Assembly (NCBI GenBank): GCA_002426015.1
Contig: DINS01000024.1
Coordinates: 1-14,102, forward strand
Direction of reading: 5' to 3'
Source of the DNA: Flavobacteriaceae bacterium UBA5534
GTDB taxonomy: Bacteria > Bacteroidota > Bacteroidia > Flavobacteriales > Flavobacteriaceae
Length of the DNA stretch: 14,102 bases
This document shows positions 8,501 to 14,102 of the stretch, one piece after another; within the stretch, counting starts at the first letter, position 1, and every line of letters begins with the position of its first letter. A program made the translations under genes and the position numbers. The notes under the pieces were generated by a model. The model made no database searches and was not told the origin of the DNA. It saw only the letters and a program-made list of their open reading frames with translations.

Positions 8501-8755
8501 AAACTTCTCAAACCCTTTAAACTGGCCATTAAGATTAGCAAAATAAGGTTTTCTGTCATTAAGGTTTTTTTCGAAAGCCCAAAGGAAACTGGACTTCCCA
8601 GTACCATAAGATCCAATTATATTAAATGAATGATGTCCCTGTTGAAAACCAGAAACTATTCTTTCAAAAACATTTTTTGTATTAGGTGTAACTACGTAAT
8701 GGATGTCGTTTACGGCATCGCGCTCAATATTTGTGGATGTTGTAAACTTATGCAT
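5531..8755 (-). CDS. sspC: Large P-loop ATPase, SspC-like
   Basis: AAA-type P-loop NTPase of 1074 aa. Walker A is GSYGTGKSS at 48-56 and Walker B is ILVILIDEFGKF at 133-144, with a likely sensor strand around NIILITTLHQ soon after. The ATPase occupies about the first 300 residues. The remaining 750 are mostly helical with no motif I recognise; a Lys-rich end (about 1030-1074) could form a coiled coil. In SspBCD modification complexes, SspC is the ATPase that works with the SspB nickase and SspD sulfur transferase. Assignment here rests on its place between the DUF4007 and PAPS-reductase-like genes and on its P-loop. It overlaps the DUF4007 gene by 8 bp (ATGCATAA). Large orphan ATPases of BREX systems look similar at this level, but no pglZ, brxL or methylase gene is present. 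Confidence is high for the ATPase and moderate for SspC. Confidence 0.72.
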   Translation of the reverse strand: MHKFTTSTNIERDAVNDIHYVVTPNTKNVFERIVSGFQQGHHSFNIIGSYGTGKSSFLWAFEKNLNDRKPYFANLNGQFKGFEKFSFLKIIGEAAPLTTVLKKSFKVKEETANSSLIETIGKRAASLKDKGEILVILIDEFGKFLEYAAKHNPDSELYFIQQLAELVNDSNRNIILITTLHQNFGSYAIDLSRNQKNEWDKVKGRLIDISFDEPIEQLLYLASERIEDLKIEKPKNIGFDNLFDKINESKLVSNSETLNYDLANKLYPFDILSANILAQALQKYGQNERSLFSFLANSKIFFDSIGKDNHSFFNVADVFDYLTLHLTSELEDRYSNPHKPQWNTIVKALDKAEAINDIGYEHLAKIIKTIGLVNLFAKSFGRLDKIFLENYGKYALSIPHSEKYIEKLISQKIIKFYNYRNKFFFIDGTDVDIEQELIDASSHIDTAINIASKAKYYFTEKYHFAKEAYFEIGTPRFFKVNVSDYIESIRPEGGIDGHIHIILNKGIKQKNLKNTDVQQQAQLYVLLKDFEFVKSCIYEIEKMDFVLQKYAEDNVVKKILTEEKAHEIQKLQKLLEYGIYEKSNADWFYDGKKLKIDSKVTLNRNLSLIVKKEYPDTPCYLNEMVNKEYLSTPILTARKNLLKDLLQYSEEDNLNYDDRKFPPQKSIYLGLLKETGIHQPQNNGYILTEPADSSFKPLWKHCNNFLEDSKHIKKNLFELYESLTKPPFKLKKGFIDFWIPIFLIVKNQDYALFHKASGYVPYLTSEVLDLVHKKPSDYELKSYKIEGVRLNLFNKYKEITGVNTSSNKPESSLISIFSSFIAFYSALPDYVKKTNRLSPSSKGLRDAIASAKDPENALLSEIPKGLGYKNINLEENDSEILNDFIERLNGAISEIRVAYEGLLNRYEENICDALNLKINDFTDYKSKIQARYKSLKPHLLIQKEKVFLNRIMSKLDERDSWLKSIADVILGKSIEKMTDEDEALLMDNTRKVLSNLDNLLELHSLANETVNNEIVQFQLTDISGRTIKQNIVLSASEEKKVSKLQKDLAKVLSKNDKLSAAAIIRYLKTLHDEG

Positions 8756-9611
8756 TATAGTAACGTTCTAATATGTCCCACTTGCTAGGGATATTTTTAA
8801 TTTGTATTTCTTTTCTTCCGGCATCCTTCTTATAAACAACTTCTTTAAAAGTTTCCGATATTTCCTGAATTTTGAGTTCTGTACCTTCAGTAGAGCAAGC
8901 AAATACATCACCTATATTGTTTTGTATATCATCAAAACTTATAGAAGTAAACTCTGGGAAATTGTCTAAGATTAGAAAGTAAAATATTTCTTTGGGTATC
9001 TCTGGTCTCTCACTTACCTTCAATTGAAAAACTGACCCTTCCTCGGTATCGGTAACTTTAGTAATAAGATTGAGGTCGATGAAGATGGATGATAAATCGT
9101 CTTCCATATCCTTAATGTTCTTATCGGCTATATAGTATGTTTTTATAAATACCTTGATGTCGTTTTTCAATGAGTTTTCAGCTATCGAAGTTTCATTGTT
9201 AGTGGCTGTCCTTAACAAATACCTAAGCAGCTGTTGGGTTGTAAATTGTGAATTAACCCTACTTTTTCTGAATTCCTTAAAAACTAAAGGGTAAATAGAG
9301 GCTAGGTTTGTGTCTAACAGTTTATAGTGCAATAACCACAAAGTACCTTCATACTCTAAAAAAGGGTCGTAACCTGTATTGCTATCAAAGATTTTATCGG
9401 CGAATACAGTGGCTTGGTCTTCTTGGTCATTTATGCCGAAAGCCTTAAGCCAGAAGTTAATGGACATCACCATATTTTTCCCAACACCTAGAGCTGTTAC
9501 CGCATCAGGGTTTTTGAAAGACTGCCCCTTAGAAAGGTAATCGTAGCCTTTCTTCAACCAAAAATGGCGACAGTGAAATGTTTCGTGTCCTGTAAACGTT
9601 AGTTTATTCAT
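8748..9611 (-). CDS. sspB: DUF4007 protein, SspB-like nickase component
   Basis: The N-terminus carries the DUF4007 signature: FTGHETFHCRHFWLKKGYD at residues 6-24, then DAVTALGVGKNMVMSI at 36-51 and DPFLEYEGTLWLLHY at 82-96. As I recall, the SspB nickase of the SspABCD phosphorothioation system belongs to this family; it nicks DNA at the modification site so that sulfur can be inserted. The 287-aa length fits a complete protein. I cannot point to a proven catalytic residue; His9, Glu10 and Lys45 are in the most conserved blocks. The start ATG overlaps the XRE gene stop as ATGAATAA (8 bp), so it is probably coupled to the regulator. DUF4007 proteins also occur near other PAPS-reductase-like genes, so a Dnd-like variant cannot be excluded. 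Confidence 0.8.
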   Translation of the reverse strand: MNKLTFTGHETFHCRHFWLKKGYDYLSKGQSFKNPDAVTALGVGKNMVMSINFWLKAFGINDQEDQATVFADKIFDSNTGYDPFLEYEGTLWLLHYKLLDTNLASIYPLVFKEFRKSRVNSQFTTQQLLRYLLRTATNNETSIAENSLKNDIKVFIKTYYIADKNIKDMEDDLSSIFIDLNLITKVTDTEEGSVFQLKVSERPEIPKEIFYFLILDNFPEFTSISFDDIQNNIGDVFACSTEGTELKIQEISETFKEVVYKKDAGRKEIQIKNIPSKWDILERYYNA

Positions 9612-9924
9612 TTATTTTCGATTCGCCGTTTTTATTTTTTAAATAGTTCAATTTGTCTTTACATTCAACTAAAATACGCTCTGGATTTTCTTCCTCTAAA
9701 AGGGTAAATACAACCTTGTCGGTTAAGTATTTTTTTTCCAATTCAGAAATAGCAACATTATAGAATGAGGCAAAGTCTGACAGAAGCTCTCTTTTAGGAA
9801 GCCTCTCATTTCTCTCATATTTACCAAGTGTTGACTGGTCTATATCTAGTGCCGCTGCAACTTTTCTTATAGGCAGATTTTGCAATTCTCTTAGTGTTCT
9901 GAGATATTCACCCAATGTTTCCAT
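9604..9924 (-). CDS. XRE-family helix-turn-helix regulator
   Basis: A 106-aa protein with an XRE/Cro-like helix-turn-helix at about residues 5-63: LGEYLRTLRELQN, then VAAALDIDQSTLGKYERNERLP, the usual recognition-helix pattern, then a helix with FYNVAISELE. The charged C-terminal 40 residues probably mediate dimerisation. It is the first gene of the ssp operon, directly behind a good promoter with a palindrome at the start site, the arrangement of controller proteins of restriction-modification systems. A likely job is to keep expression low or to delay restriction after the element enters a new host. It overlaps the sspB-like gene by 8 bp, so regulator and modification genes share one transcript. 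Confidence 0.82.
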   Translation of the reverse strand: METLGEYLRTLRELQNLPIRKVAAALDIDQSTLGKYERNERLPKRELLSDFASFYNVAISELEKKYLTDKVVFTLLEEENPERILVECKDKLNYLKNKNGESKINE

Positions 9925-9946
9925 CGTTGTTGAATTTTATTTTAGA

Positions 9947-9959
9947 GACAAAATTTGTC
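9947..9959. promoter_or_regulatory. Candidate operator palindrome for the XRE regulator
   Basis: A perfect 13-bp inverted repeat, GACAAA-A-TTTGTC, lies between the -7 element and the regulator ATG, 22 bp before the start codon. The predicted transcription start falls at its upstream edge (about 9958-9959). A dimeric XRE protein bound here would block its own transcription. Confidence 0.5.
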
Positions 9960-9963
9960 CTTA

Positions 9964-9993
9964 CAAAAATAGGATTATTTAAATCAATACCAA
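9964..9993 (-). promoter_or_regulatory. Promoter of the ssp operon
   Basis: On the - strand TTG (9993-9991) is followed after 19 nt by TATTTTTG (9971-9964). This is a full match to the Bacteroidota consensus TTG-N17-23-TAnnTTTG. Predicted transcription starts about 5 nt further on, giving a leader of about 35 nt before the regulator ATG at 9924. It is the strongest promoter match I found in the window and would drive all six genes down to 2188. Confidence 0.6.
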
Positions 9994-10008
9994 CTATTGG
10001 GATAGGAT

Positions 10009-10021
10009 ATAATGACATTAT
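10009..10021. repeat. Second short palindrome upstream of the ssp promoter
   Basis: ATAATG-A-CATTAT is a perfect 13-bp inverted repeat about 16 bp upstream of the TTG element. It does not share sequence with the GACAAA palindrome but has the same 6-1-6 geometry. It could be a second regulator site, but it is AT-rich and may be chance. Confidence 0.25.
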
Positions 10022-10059
10022 TTTCACACCACAATAATTCAGCTGAAAAACACTTAGTT

Positions 10060-12558
10060 TTAATCGCCAATTCCCTGCATCATAGCTTCCATACCACCAA
10101 AATTTAAAATAAAGGTTGAATAGTAGTGGTCAAACAAGTCTTTAAGATATTGACCCAAATCCACGTGTTCTAGCTCATCTTTTCCTTCTACTTTTTGCCT
10201 AATCTCATAGCCTCTATTTTTACTGATTGTATATAGAAACAAAGTGTGAAAATATACCGAGGTGTAATATTTCCGGTTAGCAAGTTCTAATTGCTCTTGG
10301 TTGATATTCTTTTCTTTCGATTTGAAGTTTTTCAGTACAGTACTGTCCATATTGATGAAAATGCGGTTGAGTAAGTCACCTTCAGCATCTGGAATCATAA
10401 CAGTAGAATAATCTACATCAAGGCTTGTGGCTTCTTCAACCGCTTCCCAGGTTACGTCCGTATCAGAATTCTCATCCGTGCTCTTGTACATAAAGACTAG
10501 CTTTGGCAATCCCAACAAATCATTATCGCTTTCTTTTTTCGGTGCCTCACTTTTTGGTTTATTGTTGTCGGTAATTTTTACCCAAAATAATTCCTCTATA
10601 TTGCCATTTGGTGATGAGAGGCTCGCTTTCATTTGAATGCTGTCGCCAATTTTCAATTCATTTTTGGGGTTAAGGGAAATTTTTATTTTCCCTTTGTTTG
10701 GGCTACTTTTTACCACGTTAAAAACTTCATCAATTTCTTTGGGTTCACCAGGTTTATTTCCACCATCGGAATCATTGGGTTGTATGTTGAGTACACTAAC
10801 CCTTAAATCCCCAGGTTCTTCAATTCTATCAAAATAATCATTGGCTACATCTGTAGAAAAACGAATCGATTTTTCACCATTTAGCGGTATTGTGGCAACT
10901 TCTTTTTTATTACTACTATTAGCGTCGATTCTAAAAAAAGATGGAAATCTTTTAGGCTCAAAAGGTGTGGGTTCTTTTTCATTTGAAGTTCGATTCTTCC
11001 TTCCCTCAGTTTTCTTTTCCTTTTTTATGTCAAGCTTGAATGTTTGGTTCAGCAATTTTGCCAACTCAGAATCAAGTGGCAGATTTTTGGTAAAACTTTT
11101 GAGTAAATCACTTGTGTTTGAAGAAGTATCAATATCAACAGCCTGTTTTCGTCGTTTTTCTATTTCTGCCAACCTTCCATCTTTTGAGCTCAATTTTTTT
11201 GCCAGATAACTTCTAAGGAATTGAGTTTCATCACCGTCCTTGAGCCTGTCCCTGGAAGCCATAAAAAGTTCCTTCCGGAAGTTATATTTCATTTCGGTAC
11301 AATCGACGTGAATCAACAAATGGCTTTTTAACAGATTAAGCTTTAATGAACGTGTAATAAATTCAGAAGTATAATGCCCGTGGGTTTGTCCATTAAGTGA
11401 GAACATCACCGCCATTGAATTTTTAAAGTATCTATCCTGTATGATTTTTTTGGTCTTCTTGAGGTCATAATCCTTTACCTTGGTTTTGAACACGTAGCAG
11501 GATACTTTCATTTTTCCGAAGACATCATCCGAGAAATTCTCTGAAAAGCTTTCGTCTAAATATTCGGATTCCTCAGCTGCTAAACGCCTCTTTAAACCGA
11601 ATAAATCATTTTCCAGAACTTTATTATTTGGATAGCGCTCAGCGGTATCGACTGTTAAAATTGGTAATGCGGGTTGAAATAAAAACTCATTGATACTCTG
11701 GTTCAAGTCTTGGGCAAACCCGGAATAGCCCTTGGGAAATTGATAAGAATACAGTTTTAATATGGTGCCTGTTTCAAATTGGCGATTGTTAAGTCCAAGG
11801 TCTAGTTTTGAAGCTGCGAACGAAGGTATTTTTCCATCAATAAGTAAGTACTCATACCACGTTTCTTTTGCTTGGTCAGATTCTTTTTTAGGGTGCTCAC
11901 GAACCAGGGTGAAGCCAAAATTACCGTCATTCGAGTACCTTTTAGAAGCAATAAGTTGGTATCGTTTTTTTCCGCAGAATACAATGGCACCGCTTCCGCC
12001 CATATTGTATTTACCCTGTACAAAATGAATGTCGTTCTTATTACCACGAAGTAGCGAAAGAAAGGTGTCCTCAAACTTTTCGGGATGCTGCCCTTCGCCA
12101 TTATCATAAACTACGACTGAAGTTGGATATTGGTTTCGCAGATTTCTTGGCCCTTTTCCGTCAGCAATAATTTGAATATTCTCGGCTTGTTCTTTGCGAA
12201 ATGAAGATAAATCCCAATTATTTTCTGGATAAAACTTTTGAATGGCTTCGTCCATAGATTTAGGTGCAGTGTCAGATTTTGGGTCAATTCCCGAAAGAAT
12301 GCATTCTTTTGTTAGTAAAGCATCAATGGCATTGGTAACTTTTTCTATTAAAGCGGCAATAGGGCTTGATTGTTGATTTTTTACCACACCATAATTGCTG
12401 AAATTTCCACCCAATGGTTTCCAGTTTGAGTCGTCAAATATTATAGAATACGTATTAATTATATCCAATAAATCGTCTTCATCTTTGGAATTATATAACT
12501 TGAAAAAGAGTACTTGATTATCAATTTTTGCTGAAGGTTGAGTAAATAGGTCTGCCAT
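10060..12558 (-). CDS. Large GHKL ATPase with C-terminal Ig-like segment, 832 aa
   Basis: Second Bergerat-fold ATPase, unlike the 588-aa one in sequence. Numbering from the ATG at 12558 (MADLFTQ...), the N-box is ALIEKVTNAIDAL with E72 and N76, G1 is DNGEG (152-156), and G2 is GKYNMGGSGA (182-191). A following alpha/beta region and a basic linker rich in Lys (about 450-550) lead to a segment at about 580-665 that looks like an Ig-type beta-sandwich (RVSVLNIQ, KIKISLNP, DSIQMKASL, ELFWVKIT). The rest is helical. I reject the TTG at 12624, which would add 22 residues (832 becomes 854), because the ATG begins a more natural protein. The gene ends 135 bp before the XRE gene on the same strand. 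A role in the same defence cassette is inferred from position and from its sharing the GHKL fold with the effector candidate. The 120-bp gap to the dnaC-like gene shows no clear terminator or promoter. Confidence 0.75.
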   Translation of the reverse strand: MADLFTQPSAKIDNQVLFFKLYNSKDEDDLLDIINTYSIIFDDSNWKPLGGNFSNYGVVKNQQSSPIAALIEKVTNAIDALLTKECILSGIDPKSDTAPKSMDEAIQKFYPENNWDLSSFRKEQAENIQIIADGKGPRNLRNQYPTSVVVYDNGEGQHPEKFEDTFLSLLRGNKNDIHFVQGKYNMGGSGAIVFCGKKRYQLIASKRYSNDGNFGFTLVREHPKKESDQAKETWYEYLLIDGKIPSFAASKLDLGLNNRQFETGTILKLYSYQFPKGYSGFAQDLNQSINEFLFQPALPILTVDTAERYPNNKVLENDLFGLKRRLAAEESEYLDESFSENFSDDVFGKMKVSCYVFKTKVKDYDLKKTKKIIQDRYFKNSMAVMFSLNGQTHGHYTSEFITRSLKLNLLKSHLLIHVDCTEMKYNFRKELFMASRDRLKDGDETQFLRSYLAKKLSSKDGRLAEIEKRRKQAVDIDTSSNTSDLLKSFTKNLPLDSELAKLLNQTFKLDIKKEKKTEGRKNRTSNEKEPTPFEPKRFPSFFRIDANSSNKKEVATIPLNGEKSIRFSTDVANDYFDRIEEPGDLRVSVLNIQPNDSDGGNKPGEPKEIDEVFNVVKSSPNKGKIKISLNPKNELKIGDSIQMKASLSSPNGNIEELFWVKITDNNKPKSEAPKKESDNDLLGLPKLVFMYKSTDENSDTDVTWEAVEEATSLDVDYSTVMIPDAEGDLLNRIFINMDSTVLKNFKSKEKNINQEQLELANRKYYTSVYFHTLFLYTISKNRGYEIRQKVEGKDELEHVDLGQYLKDLFDHYYSTFILNFGGMEAMMQGIGD

Positions 12559-12678
12559 AAATTTGAACGAAATATTAAAACCCCTAATATAGTAAAACGG
12601 GATGCTAGCAAAAACAGTTTTCAATTATTTCTAATTAGGTTAGCAATACATTCAGTTTAATTTTTTTTGATATAAAAT

Positions 12679-13341
12679 TCAATTTCTTTTATCGCAAGCT
12701 TTGGTATCAAAAGCAATCAAATTAAACAGCTCGCGCATTCTGCTTCGAACACGATTACCATAGCGTTCTTCCAATTCTTCCGCATTTAGGTTTGTAGTCG
12801 CGTGTGTTTTAATTTTGTGTTTACTATCCAAGTAAAGTTCGTAGCGAGAAAGCAGCACTTCTCCCATTACATTTAAATCCTTACCGTAAAATCGACCAGC
12901 AGGTTCTATGCCTAAATCGTCGAAGCAGTAGAATTTGTTATTACCATATTCCTCGACTGTTTTAAAACCTAGGTGGTTAAAACTGAAGGTTACATTCCGG
13001 CAAGGAATCATTTCATAGGGCCGCTGCATAGGCACTATATGGCGTAGCAATTTCATCAAAGAGGTTTTTCCACAGCCCACTGGTCCAGAAAGCAAAATGC
13101 CTTTGTCGATATCAATTCCATAAGTTTCGCAGTTTTCTTTATCCATAATGAAGTAGGAGCAGAGCTTCAACAGTATTTCCTTGTCCTCATCATAGATTTT
13201 AAATTTTTTACCAAACAGAAGTTTGCCTTTAGCATTTAGATAAATCAGTATTCTTGGGAAATCGTATAGCACACTTTTTCCATCAAACTTTCCTAGCGAA
13301 TATTCCACGCCGCCTTCAATAATTTTAGAGGGGTTGTCCAT
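12679..13341 (-). CDS. DnaC-like helicase loader ATPase
   Basis: P-loop AAA+ protein of 220 aa. Walker A is GPVGCGKT at 86-93, Walker B is FYCFDDLG at 137-144, sensor 1 is TTN at 182-184, and a likely arginine finger lies in ERYGNRVRSRMRE at 192-204. This layout is that of DnaC/DnaI/phage P-type loaders, which place the replicative helicase on single-stranded origin DNA. I chose the ATG at 13341 because it overlaps the end of the upstream initiator-like gene by 17 bp; the same frame stays open to 13560, but those extra 73 codons run inside the initiator gene. The pairing of initiator and loader marks a self-replicating or excising element such as a prophage or integrative element. It probably belongs to the carrier rather than to defence. 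Confidence 0.82.
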   Translation of the reverse strand: MDNPSKIIEGGVEYSLGKFDGKSVLYDFPRILIYLNAKGKLLFGKKFKIYDEDKEILLKLCSYFIMDKENCETYGIDIDKGILLSGPVGCGKTSLMKLLRHIVPMQRPYEMIPCRNVTFSFNHLGFKTVEEYGNNKFYCFDDLGIEPAGRFYGKDLNVMGEVLLSRYELYLDSKHKIKTHATTNLNAEELEERYGNRVRSRMRELFNLIAFDTKACDKRN

Positions 13342-14080
13342 AATCTTTGTTTTTAGTGGTTCGCAAGTTGTCCTGTTTTTGGGACACTTCTTTTTTGTTT
13401 GAAATATTTTTGTCGTCGAATATGTCGGTTCTATCCATCCATTTGATAGCAACTGCACGCCAATCTCTAATTTCTTTTCCGTCACTCGTTTGCCATTCCC
13501 TTTCGTAGTAATGCTCAAAGAATTTTTTTCCTTCATCAGCATCAAAACCTTTATCTTCAAAAAATAAAATAACGGACTGCCTGTCCTTTGGTTGTTTTAT
13601 ATTGTTTTCTTGTTTGAAATTGTTTGTATTAGATACCAATGCTTGTCCACCTGTGGGACGGTGCTGGTACGCTACCTGTCCATTTTTGGTATGCTGGTGT
13701 CCCTTAAGCGGTACACCTCTGGGACAGTACTGTTCCGCAAGCTGTTCTAAAATGGGATTGTATTGTCCCACAACTGGTTCATCACTTGTCCCAATAATGG
13801 CCATCTTAATTTTGCTGCCTTTGTATGGATTGTTGGAAGGGAAATAGGAAAGATAGAACCACGAATCTAAATCGGTTATGCACCTGTGATATGTGGATTT
13901 TGAACCAATTTTAGCTACGCGCATCAATTCTCTTCGGTTTACGTAGAATTCGTCCATAAAACGACAACTGTTCCATTCTTGGAACAGTGCCATATACAAA
14001 CTTATATGGGTAGGATTCAGGCGGTCATCAAAATAGAACTTTTCAAAAGCCGCATTAAGTAGCTTTATATAGTTCATCAT
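13325..14080 (-). CDS. Winged-helix replication initiator-like protein (DnaD/lambda O type)
   Basis: A 251-aa protein whose N-terminal 20-80 reads as a winged helix (THISLYMALFQEWN, VNRRELMRVAKIGSKSTYHRCI, LDSWFYLSYFP). A Gln/Gly-rich linker follows at about 95-165, then a C-terminal helical segment at 167-216 ending in EIRDWRAVAIKWM, which resembles the helicase-loader-contacting tail of DnaD-like and phage initiators. It overlaps the dnaC-like gene by 17 bp. The linker coincides with a cluster of GGGACA-type repeats in the DNA, as in lambda O, whose gene contains the phage origin. Two ATGs (14080, 14077) are possible. A stop in another frame (14081-14083) abuts the start, so a preceding gene may end at the window edge. 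Annotation as a generic regulator is the alternative. Confidence 0.62.
   Translation of the reverse strand: MMNYIKLLNAAFEKFYFDDRLNPTHISLYMALFQEWNSCRFMDEFYVNRRELMRVAKIGSKSTYHRCITDLDSWFYLSYFPSNNPYKGSKIKMAIIGTSDEPVVGQYNPILEQLAEQYCPRGVPLKGHQHTKNGQVAYQHRPTGGQALVSNTNNFKQENNIKQPKDRQSVILFFEDKGFDADEGKKFFEHYYEREWQTSDGKEIRDWRAVAIKWMDRTDIFDDKNISNKKEVSQKQDNLRTTKNKDYGQPL
13634..13793 (-). repeat. Cluster of iteron-like GGGACA repeats inside the initiator gene
   Basis: On the - strand, near-repeats with the form GGGACA followed 5-8 nt later by an (A/C)CCA start at 13792, 13769, 13736 (GGAACA), 13703, 13682 (TGGACA) and 13649 (TGGACA; ends GGTA rather than CCA). Exact TGGGAC occurs at 13793 and 13770, and its complement GTCCCA ends at 13720 and 13654. 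Spacings are 23, 33, 33, 21 and 33 nt, close to whole helical turns. The first copy is in a different reading frame from the others. Plausible initiator-binding iterons of an intragenic origin; a protein-level Gly-Gln repeat could explain part of the pattern. Confidence 0.45.
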
Positions 14081-14102
14081 TTAAGAATTTAGACCGTGTT
14101 GA

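Noticed and set aside
2188..9924. BREX or classical Dnd system
   Set aside because: No pglZ, brxL or methylase gene and no DndB, DndD or DndE is seen; DUF4007 with ATPase and PP-loop protein fits the Ssp type.
10038..10047. TTCAGCTGAA palindrome as a terminator after the large GHKL gene
   Set aside because: It has no loop and no following T-run on the - strand; read-through to the next gene is just as likely.
10427..11209. Open frames opposite the large GHKL gene
   Set aside because: They are Ser/Phe/Leu-rich antisense frames without start signals or motifs, explained by the real gene on the other strand.
12559..12624. Upstream TTG start for the 832-aa GHKL protein
   Set aside because: It adds 22 residues with no family pattern; the ATG at 12558 is a standard start for the same frame.
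13342..13560. Extended N-terminus of the DnaC-like protein
   Set aside because: These codons lie wholly within the initiator-like gene in another frame; the ATG at 13341 with a 17-bp overlap is the better start.
1..14102. CRISPR arrays, tRNA or rRNA genes, insertion sequences
   Set aside because: No regularly spaced identical repeats, tRNA-like cloverleaf, rRNA sequence or transposase gene was recognised by reading both strands.

Overview
The window looks like a Bacteroidota (Flavobacteriia-type) genome. It is AT-rich, and the intergenic gaps carry the Bacteroidota promoter element TAnnTTTG, once with a well-placed upstream TTG. Start sites sit behind A-rich leaders rather than strong GGAGG sites. 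The protein families also fit. The genes read as a defence cassette carried between parts of a mobile element or prophage.

Left flank (1-991, + strand): a secreted Amidase_3-type N-acetylmuramoyl-L-alanine amidase, followed by a possible 33-residue ORF whose ATG overlaps the amidase stop. Right flank (12679-14080, - strand): a two-gene replication module, a winged-helix initiator-like protein and a DnaC-like helicase loader, arranged like phage lambda O and P. The initiator gene contains a cluster of GGGACA-type repeats that may be an intragenic origin.

Core (1077-9924): a DNA phosphorothioation system of the Ssp type. A cysteine desulfurase (SspA-like) lies on the + strand. Facing it on the - strand is a tightly packed operon: an XRE regulator, a DUF4007 protein (SspB-like), a 1074-aa P-loop ATPase (SspC-like), a PAPS-reductase/ATP-pyrophosphatase-fold protein (SspD-like), a 588-aa GHKL (Hsp90/MutL/MORC-like) ATPase and a small GIY-YIG nuclease. 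Most junctions overlap by 8-11 bp. The operon starts from a good Bacteroidota promoter with a 13-bp palindrome at the predicted transcription start, a likely autoregulatory operator for the XRE protein.

The four Ssp proteins would mobilise sulfur from cysteine and place it in the DNA backbone. The known restriction partner SspE (DUF262/DUF1524) is absent. The GHKL ATPase and GIY-YIG nuclease occupy its place at the end of the modification operon. I infer that these two form an alternative restriction (effector) arm, possibly with the second, larger GHKL ATPase (832 aa, with an Ig-like segment) encoded just upstream. This GHKL plus GIY-YIG pairing with an Ssp module is the main candidate for an undescribed system.
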